The notes under the pieces were generated by a model. The model was not told the DNA's origin. It was given only the letters and a program-made list of their open reading frames with translations, and made no database searches. From Verrucomicrobia bacterium ADurb.Bin006 (lineage in GTDB: Bacteria > Verrucomicrobiota > Verrucomicrobiia > Limisphaerales > J093): DNA of 41,836 nt. Shown here piece after piece: positions 16,778 through 25,338 of this stretch. Each line of letters opens with the position of its first letter. Positions within the stretch are counted from its first letter, which is position 1. Position numbers and translations under genes: made by a program. Where the stretch lies: contig MWFF01000099.1 in the NCBI GenBank assembly GCA_002071485.1, forward strand, positions 1-41,836, read 5' to 3'.

Positions 16778-18832
16778 CTAGACGGGCATCGGACCGATGC
16801 CAAGGAAATTCTCGTTAGCCTGTTCGATGTTTCGATGTGGTGCGCGCGACCCCCCGGATGCACCCGCCAATGTCCGCAAGGAGCGACGGATCAAGCGGCG
16901 GACTGCCGGGTCGGGGTAGACCAGGCGCGTACGCCCCATCCGAGTCGTGAAGAAGACGCTGTTCGCGAAGTCGCCTCGGGCCGCCGCCTTCTCGATCCTG
17001 GCCACTCCGGCGCGCAACGCGCTCAGTTCGCGGCGGACGGCGGCTCGGGCGCACTCGAAGCGCCGCGCCTGGCACAAGGACACCACGCGGTCGCAAAGGC
17101 GCAGCGCGCTGTCCCGCAACGCGCAGCGTGCCCGACGCGCGAACAACCGAATCCCTCGGCCGTCGAGCCTGGAACGTAGGAGAGTCTCCGTGCGGTCTGC
17201 AAGAGCGCGGTACGCCTCAACCACACCCGACCACACCGGGCGAATGGCCTCGCGCGCCTCTGACGGGAGGAAACTGTCCTCGCCGCGATCGGACTCGACA
17301 GCAGCGTCGAACGCCAGCGCGCGCCCGAACACCAGCCGGTCGAGCTCGTCCTCGAGCATCCGGTCGAATTCATCGAGGGCCGCCGCCCCGGGAGCGGGCT
17401 GACAGGCGCGGACAAGCTCGCGGAACAGGCGAAACCCGCTGACCGCCAGGGCGCGTTGCCAGTGCCGATTCAGCAGTTCCTCAGGGGCGCCGCGCAGCCA
17501 GGTGCGCGGTGAGCGGCCGACGCTCACGCGCAACGCGATGAACTCGCCAAACAACTCCCGCCAGCGCCGGTACACCTCGCGCACACGGACGTCCTGAAAT
17601 TCGAAGGCAACCGGACCGAGATACTCGGGCTCTCCCGAATCTCGACGACTCAAGCCGGCGGCGTCGAACTGCGCCTTGAGGGGCGCGCCGCGGAACGCCA
17701 TGACCTGGCTGAAGGTGAAACCCTCCGCCGCATGCTCAATCCCCGCCCGCTCGATCTGGTCGAGATTCTCGTTCAGTTCCTCGATCGTGAGATGCGGATC
17801 TGCCGGGATGAGAAAATAAAGGTAGTCCAAACCGAGCCGACGCACGGTTTCGACGGCCCGCAGATTCTGCTCGCGCGTGACGCCCTTGCCGTAAAGGGCA
17901 AGTTGTCGGGGAACCCAGGACTCGATGCCCAGGCTCACGTGAAACAAACCCGCTCGCTGCAATTCGGCCAGCACCGATGCGTCGACGCTGTCGGGACGGC
18001 AGACGATATTGAACTGCAGACCCAGGCCCCGCCGCCTCATTTCCTCCCCGATGCCCAGCGCATGGGCCCGCCCCTGCGCACCCGGCCCGATGAACTCGTC
18101 GTCCACGAAGTTGATGCGCCGGACGCCATGAGCGCGGACAAGGCCTTCGATTTCATCCACCACGCTCGAACAGCTCCGGGTCCGCCAAATGCGCCCTCGA
18201 GCAAGCCGATAAAAGGCGCGGATGCTGCAGAAGCTGCAGCGGCCGTAACAGCCGCGCGTCGAAATCACCGTCGCAATCCCGTGCTCGCGCAGAAACTCGA
18301 TGTAAGGATCGCGCGCAGGAAAGGGCAGTCCATCCAGATCGCCGATCAATGGCCGGCACGGGTTGAGAACAATCGCCCCCGCCTGGCGGCACGCGACGTT
18401 CGCGATCCCCCGCCACTCGGACCCCGTCGCCACCGCAGCCGCCAAATCGCACAGCGCCCCTTCGCCCTCGCCGCGCACGACGGAATCGATCTCCCGATGG
18501 CGGGCAAGAATATCCTCCGCGTGGAACGTTGCATGGTGCCCTCCGAGTGTGACGTGTCCTCGATACCCCTCCAACCGGAGCTTGCGAATCATCGCCAGAG
18601 TCGGGCGGATGTTGTTGTAATAGACCGTGAAGCCGATCAAATCGGACGCCTCGACCGTCAGGTGTTCGAGGGTCTCACGCGGACGCAGGCGATGGAAACT
18701 CGCGTCCACGATCCGGGCCGCAAAACCGTGTCTTGCGAGCGTGGCCGCCAGGTAGCCCAGACCAAGATGCTCGACCTTGCTCACCAAGCCGTCGGCCGCG
18801 ACGTTGGCCAATATCACACAACTCGAGGCCAT
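16778..18832 (-). CDS. Long B12-binding radical SAM protein (rSAM-F)
   Basis: 684 residues from ATG 18832 (MASSCVILANVAADG); the open frame continues upstream but only through the tRNA gene. B12 domain: EHLGLGYLAATL at 21, VDASFHRLRP, VTLGGHHATF at 94. Radical SAM Cys 195, 199 and 202 in RGCYGRCSFC; then FVDDEFIGPG, CRPDSVDASVL and ESWVPRQLALYGKG. It is about 100 to 130 residues longer than the other five through extra helical sequence after residue 500, yet still ends with RMGRTRLVYPDPAV, the shared C-terminal motif. It lies upstream of the precursor, separated by 152 nt, so it may form its own transcription unit, possibly started from the tRNA promoter 14 nt upstream. No Shine-Dalgarno is seen. 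Likely another peptide-modifying enzyme of the same pathway. Confidence 0.88.
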   Translation of the reverse strand: MASSCVILANVAADGLVSKVEHLGLGYLAATLARHGFAARIVDASFHRLRPRETLEHLTVEASDLIGFTVYYNNIRPTLAMIRKLRLEGYRGHVTLGGHHATFHAEDILARHREIDSVVRGEGEGALCDLAAAVATGSEWRGIANVACRQAGAIVLNPCRPLIGDLDGLPFPARDPYIEFLREHGIATVISTRGCYGRCSFCSIRAFYRLARGRIWRTRSCSSVVDEIEGLVRAHGVRRINFVDDEFIGPGAQGRAHALGIGEEMRRRGLGLQFNIVCRPDSVDASVLAELQRAGLFHVSLGIESWVPRQLALYGKGVTREQNLRAVETVRRLGLDYLYFLIPADPHLTIEELNENLDQIERAGIEHAAEGFTFSQVMAFRGAPLKAQFDAAGLSRRDSGEPEYLGPVAFEFQDVRVREVYRRWRELFGEFIALRVSVGRSPRTWLRGAPEELLNRHWQRALAVSGFRLFRELVRACQPAPGAAALDEFDRMLEDELDRLVFGRALAFDAAVESDRGEDSFLPSEAREAIRPVWSGVVEAYRALADRTETLLRSRLDGRGIRLFARRARCALRDSALRLCDRVVSLCQARRFECARAAVRRELSALRAGVARIEKAAARGDFANSVFFTTRMGRTRLVYPDPAVRRLIRRSLRTLAGASGGSRAPHRNIEQANENFLGIGPMPV

Positions 18833-18846
18833 TGCGGATGGAAGGA

Positions 18847-18924
18847 TGGTCGGGGCGGTGAGATTTGAACTCACGACCTCTTGTACCCGAAACAAGCGCG
18901 CTAGCCAGGCTACGCTACGCCCCG
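18847..18924 (-). tRNA. tRNA-Pro (anticodon CGG), CCA encoded
   Basis: The minus strand folds into a full cloverleaf: acceptor 5' CGGGGCG pairs with 3' CGCCCCG, then discriminator A and encoded CCA. The anticodon stem CTTGT/ACAAG encloses loop TTCGGGT, giving anticodon CGG (proline). The T-arm reads GTGAGTTCAAATCTCAC. The 3' end is only 14 nt from the start codon of rSAM-F, so the tRNA and the radical SAM gene may share a transcript. tRNA genes are common integration sites; no repeat of the tRNA 3' end was found elsewhere in the window. Confidence 0.95.
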
Positions 18925-19064
18925 AACCCAATGAAGGGGATTGTGCCGGCTTCCGGGTGAAGGGCAAGCTCTTTCGTCGGAGCTTTCGCCGCTTTGACTC
19001 TCAGACCAAATCACGCCCTTGCCCCGCCTCCTCCGTTCTCTACATTCCTTTGGTCAGTTCGCTG

Positions 19065-20720
19065 TCATGTGGTCTTCCTCCTCCGCTCGATGTGCTGAGG
19101 GTCTCTTCTCAGATCCATCACCCCAGCTACTCTAATCTCAGCCCTCGTTTGCGAGCAAAGCACGGCATACGGAAATCTGCGGAAAGGACATCGGCGGTGA
19201 CGAGTGCCGATCCTCGATTTGAAGCAGTTCTCTTGTCTCCAGCGGTTGAACATGCGGTAGGCGACCTGAGCGGGCGAGAGATCGCGCCGGGAAGTCAGGA
19301 TCGGGGTTTGATGACCGTCGTCCTTCTGGCGGACGACTTGACGCAGGCGCAGCTTGCCCTTGAGCAGGCGCACTTGCTGATCGGCCAAGCGATAGGTGAA
19401 GGTGCGGCCCTCGACACGAGTGCGGTGTTCGCGGAAACAGCGGGCCGGGATACGCCGGACGCGGCCCTTGCGATAGGTCAGCAAGTCAAAGCCCGCCTCC
19501 AGGATCTTCTGGAAGAGGGCCGGACTGAAACCGCCCCGGTCGAAGACCACGGTGGCCCGTCGGGAGCCCACATGACGCCCGGTGCCCTCCCACACCCGCA
19601 GCAGGCTGCCGAAGAGCAATTGGCTATCGGCCGGAGCCGACTCCTGAAACAGTTGGTGATCGAGGATGACCCCTTGCCTGTTCTCCCCGATCAGCGCCCT
19701 GTTGCCAAACTCCACTTTCGCTCCCGCCTTCCCGCGCACGATCACTCGCACGTCGGTGTCATAGAGACTCAAGATCTTCTCCGCGTTGGCCACGGGCCGC
19801 CCGCCGATGATCCGCTCGTGCGCCTGCTCTTACGCCCGGAGCAAGAGCTCCAGCACCCCGTCGAGCCAGCGCAAGATTTGGTCGACCTGCGGTCGCGTCC
19901 ACTCTGTCTGCTCCCAGTGTCGGTCCAGCAATTCCCGATGCCGCCGCGCAGGTCCGCGCACCACACCCACCAGCTTCTTCATCTGGCGCAGCACTCGCTT
20001 GCGCCCCTTCTTGCTGCCCGTCCGCCGCGTCTGCTGGGACATCTGAATGCTCAGCCGATTCATCCGCCGCAGAAACTCCTCGGGTGGGCACCATGCGTCT
20101 GCGCAGGCCAGCCTTACGGATCAGGAGCGTGGCCTTCATCAACGTGCGCACCCCATCCCGCAACAGGACCCAATCGGCCGAGAAGTGGACGTTGGCTTTG
20201 AGGCAGGTGCTATCCAAGAGGTACTCCTCCAGGTCCAGCGCCTCCCGCAGGCCCAGCTTGCTGGGTTTCTCGATCGCCCCTCGGAGCAGACCCTCGATCA
20301 CCGAGCGCATTTCGCCTGCCGGCAGCCAATGGGCAAAGCGTTGCACTTGGCTCTTGGAGGGCACACGGACCGCGTCGAGCGCATCGATTCCGCAGAACCA
20401 TTGATAGAGCGGATTGCTCGCCAACTGACAACTGAACCCGCGATAGTCCTCCTGCAACAAGGTATGCAGGATCGTGCAGCGCAGCGCTCGACGCGAGCGC
20501 TGCTGGAACTTGATTTGCTCACGGGCGCTCACGGCCCGCTTGGCCGCCACGCTCCATCCTTTCAAAGCCCGTTGGACGAAATCTCGCTCCACGCCCCGTC
20601 GCACAAAAGAATGTCGATTTGTTCGAGGTGTTGACGGAGAGTCAGGTAGTCAACGTTCCCGGCAATGGTGGGGAGCTGCGGGCGCAGTTCCTGAGGGAAC
20701 GGGATGATGGAGCACGGCAT
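19065..20720 (-). pseudogene. Decayed IS transposase with several frame lesions
   Basis: One transposase can be pieced together from ATG 20720 (MPCSIIPFPQELRPQLPTI, then NVDYLTLRQHLEQIDILL) through three frame changes. A shift near 20604 leads into VERDFVQRALKGWSVAAKRA and LLQEDYRGFSCQLASNPLYQ. A shift near 20095 leads into PEEFLRRMNRLSIQMSQQTR. An in-frame TAA at 19832-19830 interrupts before EQAHERIIGGRPVANAEKIL. The catalytic-half remnants VVFDRGGFSPALFQ and RWRQENCFK follow, after which an indel near 19215 ruins the C-terminus. It therefore cannot make an intact transposase. The layout (N-terminal helical region, DDE-like core ending in RWRQEN-F) fits a DDE-type IS; I do not assign a family. 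No terminal inverted repeats were identified. Confidence 0.75.
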
Positions 20721-20782
20721 AGAGCTAGTCTGATAGATAGTTTATCTCGTGCCAACTTGACCGTCCATTCAATCAAAAGACA

Positions 20783-21013
20783 ATGCCAACCTCCTTTCCT
20801 TTGCGCGTTCAAGCGATTCGTTCGCGCGGACAGCAACCCCGGCTCTATGTCAGTTTCCCGCTGGCCTTGGCCGCAGCCATCGGCCTGGAGCCAGACGAAG
20901 AAGTGCAATCGAAACTGCTCGACCGCGGCGAGATTCATTTGTTGCGCACCAACCGTCCGGATCCCTCGACTCCAAATCCAGGGTGCGCAAGTAAGCGGCT
21001 GCCCCCATCATAG
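20783..21013 (+). CDS. Small AbrB-like protein beside IS remnant
   Basis: 76 residues, divergent from the broken transposase with 62 nt between the starts. MPTSFPLRVQAIRSRGQQPR, then YVSFPLALAAAIGLEPDEEV and LLDRGEIHLLR, follows the SpoVT/AbrB swapped-hairpin pattern (a 'fPlalaaaiGLepGeeV' segment) common in MazE-like DNA-binding proteins. In context it is probably the accessory or regulatory gene of the insertion sequence. The last 15 residues look unstructured and may be read past a lesion. Function inferred; moderate confidence. Confidence 0.5.
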   Translation: MPTSFPLRVQAIRSRGQQPRLYVSFPLALAAAIGLEPDEEVQSKLLDRGEIHLLRTNRPDPSTPNPGCASKRLPPS

Positions 21014-21224
21014 AGGCACGATTTTCGGCTCTTTGGAGAAATCCACCCCCTATCTCGAGCCTCCCTCAGCCCTCGGCATCAAGCCCTATGCACCCCCGCT
21101 CACTTCTGGACAGGCTCTACTCTGGCGCTGCAGCCATCCCCAAGGTCGGGGCGGGGGAGAATCCCTTCCCGGCGCCGATACATCAGGTGGCCATTTCGCA
21201 TTCACTGGAACGCTCATCCTTCGA

Positions 21225-21300
21225 CTCGAGCCCCTCTCCCACCTGCCTGCGCCCAGGCTTCCGCAGGCACGTCGGATGGGAGAAGGCCGGGGTGAAGGGT
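21225..21300. repeat. Imperfect palindromic intergenic repeat
   Basis: CCCCTCTCCCACCTGCCTGCG on the left arm and GGGAGAAGGCCGGGGTGAAGGG on the right arm, around a CCTGCCTGCG/CGCAGGCA inner stem, make an imperfect hairpin. CCCTCTCCC...GGGAGAGGGCCGGGGTGAGGG elements of this kind are scattered between genes in many bacteria with large genomes. The rest of 21014-21362 holds no gene I can support; the palindrome may act as a bidirectional transcript end between the IS remnant and the DUF4091 gene. Confidence 0.5.
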
Positions 21301-21362
21301 CTGTGTATGGTATCCTGCCGACTAGACAGTCAGACTCGACGAAGCTCTGTGAATCAACCGGG

Positions 21363-24300
21363 CTATTGACTGGAAAGCCCGGGCGTCGACGGTGTTTCCG
21401 GTGTCCATCCCAACGCCATCAGGGCGTCGGCGAAAATCTTCATTCCGTCGGCATCGGGGTGGTTGATCGAATTGAGCATGAGGGCCGTGTACGGGATGCC
21501 CTGGCGCCAAAGGCGCCCGTAGCGCCGGGCCGCGTCGGCCAGGGCGACGCCATGTCGCCCGGCGAACTGCCGCAGCCCGGCAACGTACGGTCTCGGGTCA
21601 TTGTCGATGTCGCATTCGCGATCCAAACCCATCCAGTCGGGCCGCACGTAATGAGGCGTGAGAATGATCCACTCCGCCCCGATGGCGCTGAAGTCCTCGA
21701 GAAGCCGTCCGTAGCGTTCCTCGACCTGGGCGGCGTCCAGACCGGCGTCATTGACGAATTCGGAGACGATGAGATGCGGTTGGGCGCCGAGGACTTTTTC
21801 ACGGTAGTTGTGCGGAGCGCCCGGCGGTTCCGCAAGGTAACTCGCCGTGTTGCGTCCGCCCCACGCCTCGGTCACCAGTTCGATGCGCGCTTTCGGGAAC
21901 GCCGCCTGCAAACGCTCGACAAATTGCGCCTGCCAGCGCTCGCGGTCCGGACCGGATAGATAGCTGCCGTCGGTGACGCTGTCACCCCAGGCAAGAACCC
22001 GCAGCAATTGACCGGTCTCGAGGCGCGCGAGTGTCTTGGGCAGGAATTGCTCGATGGGTGTCGGCCTCAAAAGCGCCGGCTCGGGATAGCTCGTCTCGCG
22101 TATTGGCAGGAGATTGGCCGAACCGAGCCTGGCCACGCGTCCGGGCAGCCAGATGTTCGCCAGGTGAACCTCGCCCGCACGCACAGGCCCCGGCTTGGGC
22201 GCGGCTGCGCGCGGCTCGCCTCGCCGCACATCGATGGTTCCGTCGGGCCGGAGCACCAGGGCGTCCAACCGCAGCGCATAACAGCGGTAGGCCGCGTAGA
22301 CGGGCTGTCCCTCCCGAATGCCGCCTTGGGCCGTGCGCCCGATCGTTCCCCAAACCAAATCGGCATCGTAGTCGATCCGCGGCTTGAAGACAGGCGCGTT
22401 CAAGTCGGGTCCCGCGCGCAAGACAACGCTCCCCGGATCGACCAGGAAGGGCGTGGTAGTTTCCTGCGCCTGGACCAGCCGGAGTCGGGCGCCCTTCATC
22501 CATCCGCCGGTATTCGGGTTGAACAGAGGCAGCGAATCGTGGCGCTCGGCGGCCACCTCGACGGCCTCGGGGGGCGCAATCCGCACGACGGTGTTGGTGC
22601 GAGCCGCGGATTGGCCCGGCTCACGCCGGGTCACTGTGACGCGGACATCCCAGTCCCCTATCGCAGTCAGTTCCACTTCGAGACCGGCCTCGGGCGCTTT
22701 AGTCACTGAAGCCGACGGCTCCGGCATCGAAACGCGGTCGGACAGCCTCTCGATCAACTCGCGCCGGGCCGCGCGGAAGGCGACCACATCGGTGTTGTAG
22801 CGGTCAAACGCCAGCACATGGCGTCCGGCGATCTGCTGCGCTGCCTCGGGATCGCGCTGGGCCAGCAGGCTCAGCAACTCGTGATCGGCGATGCCGTCGC
22901 GCATGGCTTCGAAGCGGATCGAATCGAGCGGGCCGTCTTTGCCGGGGTAGACAATCCAGGGATCGCCTGCGGGCAAGTAGGGCGGGCCGCCATGGGGGCG
23001 TGTGGTGTGGGTGAAGGGGCTGTTCTCCGTCCAGTGATTGTAGCCCCAGTGCAGATACCCGGTCACCCCATAGCGAAAGTTGATCCAGTGCAGCAGCCGG
23101 GTCTTGATCAAAGGCTGCTCGATGAAGCGATTGGCGTACTCACCCTGGGGAAAGACGCAGGTGTAGAACCAGACTTCGTCGCCCGCCCGCCGGCGGGTCG
23201 TGTAGTGCGCGAAATCGTCATGCAGAAAGTTCAGTTGCGGCACCCAGACGTCGATCGCCCCAACCAGGTCCTTCGTGTGACAGGCCTCGATCACCCGGAG
23301 TTCGGGTGCGTGCTTGCGGATCAGGGCCGCCATCGCGCGGTAGCTGCCCAAATTCGAGGCTGTCGGCTCGTCGGCCAGGTGCTGAAGATAATCGCTGAGC
23401 CAGCCGCGTTCCTTCAGATGTGCCACCAGTGCGGGAAAGAATTGCGCATAGAAGCGCTCCGCATCGGCCCCGGCCGGATCGACGCTGGCGGAAACCACCT
23501 TGCCATCCTCGACCCGATGGATTGTGACCACGAAATCCGAATCCCATCCCGCCTTGCGCCCGCCAATGTGGCCCCCCTCGATCCGGCCAATCACGCCTTC
23601 CTCCCGGAAGATGTTCACCCAACGATCGAATCGGGCGAAGTCGATGCCGAGCCCGCCACCGGGGCCGACGGTGAATGTGGCCAGGTTCAGCGGTGAGATC
23701 AGAGCGACATTGTGGCGGTGTTCGGCCAGGTTCCGCGCGTAGCGCCGGAGCAGGGCGTAGTAATCCTCGGACTCGGGTTGCGGCGAGACCTCGAGATGCC
23801 GCCACTGCATGGCGAACCAGTCGGTCACCCACAGCCGCGATCGCGCGATCGATGCCGGATAGACCTGTATTTCGAGCCGCTGAGTCAGGCGGACGGGTTT
23901 CTCGGCAACGACACCCGTGATCTCGAGCGCCCCGCGATACATGCCGGGGACCGCACTGAGCGGGATGGGGACCGTGATCCATACCGCCTGGGCCCGGCCG
24001 GCCGCAACGTCGATCGACTCGAGTTCAAGCAGCGGGTCCGGATAGTCGGCGGGCGGCTTGCGCAGTTGATCCTGCGACGGTTTCTGCGTGGGACGATCGA
24101 CTGGCACATACCCGACAAACCGCGCGGGCATCGCGTCCAACCGACCCGAACCGTCAGACGCATCCAGAGACCGGATCGCCGCCCGCAAGGATCGGATCGG
24201 CGTGTCGGCACGGACGACCACCTGTAGCGATGCGTGTTCTCCCCGCGCCACCTCGGCCCGGGCGGCGCACTCGGCGCCAACGGGATCGTCCGGGAAGACC

Positions 24301-24566
24301 TTCACCAGCGGATCGACCGGCCAAACGCGAATCGCGGGCGTTTCCGACGCCACGGCGCCGAGGGTCCACGCCGCGCAGAACAGCAGGACAAATGACCCCA
24401 CCGCGCTCAGACGCGAGTTTCCCAGCAGGGCGCTGCCAATCGCGTGGGGCCTGCAATCGCCCGACCGTCGAGTCCCTGCGCGTGAAGTGGGGTCGTCGAT
24501 CGTATGCAGCCGCCGAAGCCAGGGGATGAGTCCATCGGCGCCGTCGAGTGGTCTGTCAATCGTCAT
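21363..24566 (-). CDS. Exported DUF4091 glycoside-hydrolase-like protein fused to SGNH hydrolase
   Basis: 1067 residues from ATG 24566 (MTIDRPLDGADG); the open frame upstream to 24659 lacks coding character. A hydrophobic segment at about residues 52-71 (VGSFVLLFCAAWTLGAVASE) is a late signal peptide or membrane anchor; a later start would make it conventional. Residues about 75-650 carry an N-terminal beta domain and a (beta/alpha)8-like part ending in FEAMRDGIADHELLSLL, the hallmark of DUF4091/GH123-like proteins. After a beta linker, residues about 865-1060 are an SGNH/GDSL hydrolase: WGDSVTDGSY (block I serine), SEFVNDAG (block III Asn) and NHPDADGMKIFAD (block V His). A glycosidase and an esterase/deacetylase on one chain suggests breakdown of acylated glycans outside the cytoplasm; substrate unknown. 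Confidence 0.82.
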   Translation of the reverse strand: MTIDRPLDGADGLIPWLRRLHTIDDPTSRAGTRRSGDCRPHAIGSALLGNSRLSAVGSFVLLFCAAWTLGAVASETPAIRVWPVDPLVKVFPDDPVGAECAARAEVARGEHASLQVVVRADTPIRSLRAAIRSLDASDGSGRLDAMPARFVGYVPVDRPTQKPSQDQLRKPPADYPDPLLELESIDVAAGRAQAVWITVPIPLSAVPGMYRGALEITGVVAEKPVRLTQRLEIQVYPASIARSRLWVTDWFAMQWRHLEVSPQPESEDYYALLRRYARNLAEHRHNVALISPLNLATFTVGPGGGLGIDFARFDRWVNIFREEGVIGRIEGGHIGGRKAGWDSDFVVTIHRVEDGKVVSASVDPAGADAERFYAQFFPALVAHLKERGWLSDYLQHLADEPTASNLGSYRAMAALIRKHAPELRVIEACHTKDLVGAIDVWVPQLNFLHDDFAHYTTRRRAGDEVWFYTCVFPQGEYANRFIEQPLIKTRLLHWINFRYGVTGYLHWGYNHWTENSPFTHTTRPHGGPPYLPAGDPWIVYPGKDGPLDSIRFEAMRDGIADHELLSLLAQRDPEAAQQIAGRHVLAFDRYNTDVVAFRAARRELIERLSDRVSMPEPSASVTKAPEAGLEVELTAIGDWDVRVTVTRREPGQSAARTNTVVRIAPPEAVEVAAERHDSLPLFNPNTGGWMKGARLRLVQAQETTTPFLVDPGSVVLRAGPDLNAPVFKPRIDYDADLVWGTIGRTAQGGIREGQPVYAAYRCYALRLDALVLRPDGTIDVRRGEPRAAAPKPGPVRAGEVHLANIWLPGRVARLGSANLLPIRETSYPEPALLRPTPIEQFLPKTLARLETGQLLRVLAWGDSVTDGSYLSGPDRERWQAQFVERLQAAFPKARIELVTEAWGGRNTASYLAEPPGAPHNYREKVLGAQPHLIVSEFVNDAGLDAAQVEERYGRLLEDFSAIGAEWIILTPHYVRPDWMGLDRECDIDNDPRPYVAGLRQFAGRHGVALADAARRYGRLWRQGIPYTALMLNSINHPDADGMKIFADALMALGWTPETPSTPGLSSQ

Positions 24567-25040
24567 GCAGAGAGAGTAGAGAGGTGAAGGCGGAATGGAA
24601 CAACGAATGTGGCAAACACCACCGCCCCACCTCATCGTGGAAGATGTACGTCGCCACAAAAACCATGATCGCCTGTTTGCTGATCTCCTCTTCCCTCCCT
24701 TTTCGCCGGCAAACCGTGGAACACGTCAGTCGCAGGGTGGTGCAACCGAAAGGAACCAGTTCGACGGTTTAGGTTCTTGCACCCTCGTCGGCGACGACGG
24801 GGTTTCCGTAAGGCATCATCGTGTGCTTGTGGGAGTAGAAATGGCACGGATAGGCATGCTTCTGCGTACGGTGGGAGAGAGACAATGGGGTCGCATCTTA
24901 ACAGGTGGCTTCCAAGGCAGGTCCGGAAGACGCGGCGGCACGCATGGCATTTGTCAACTATTCAACGAGGCGCGCCTCAGACCAAATCCAGTCCTCGTCT
25001 TCATGGGGAGTTTTGACATTCAGCGGTCGAATGCGCACGG
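24567..25040. other. Intergenic region without recognisable gene
   Basis: The 745 nt between the divergent DUF4091 and ceramidase-like genes carry only short, unconvincing open frames with no family resemblance on either strand. The one clear structure is the palindrome listed at 25044-25150. Promoters of both flanking genes should lie here, but I cannot place them. Confidence 0.4.
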
Positions 25041-25043
25041 GGA

Positions 25044-25150
25044 CCATGAACCGATTTGTAGCCGCCGACGTGAGTCGGCGCTGATTTCTGCTTTTGACGG
25101 AGCGAGATGGCGCGGACTCACGTCCGCGGCTACGGAACCACGGTTCATGG
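25044..25150. repeat. Two-step palindrome, REP/MITE-like
   Basis: The outer arms CCATGAACCG (25044-25053) and CGGTTCATGG (25141-25150) are perfect 10-nt complements. Inside them, GTAGCCGCCGACGTGAGTCG (from 25058) pairs with CGGACTCACGTCCGCGGCTAC (to 25133) with few mismatches around a loop of about 28 nt. The nested structure and intergenic position are typical of non-autonomous palindromic repeats mobilised in trans. Confidence 0.65.
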
Positions 25151-25338
25151 GGAGTTCCCGTGTTTCACGACCCCTCGATTGCAGCACAAAAGTGTGACTT
25201 GTTTACAACAAGTTCCACCGGTCAAGGATTCCAGATGCGTCCCCATTGCCTCGTTGCCAACGATCGGAACTGAGTTGCGGGCCTTGATTGGGTGGGCGAG
25301 TTGGGACAACAATGCGTGAGACACAATTCAATCGAGTC

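Noticed and set aside
18833..18967. Start of rSAM-F upstream at 18967
   Set aside because: That stretch is the tRNA-Pro gene read as protein; ATG 18832 aligns with paralogue N-termini.
24595..25197. 200-codon plus-strand open frame before the ceramidase-like gene
   Set aside because: No recognisable family, and it runs through the 25044-25150 palindrome; composition looks noncoding.
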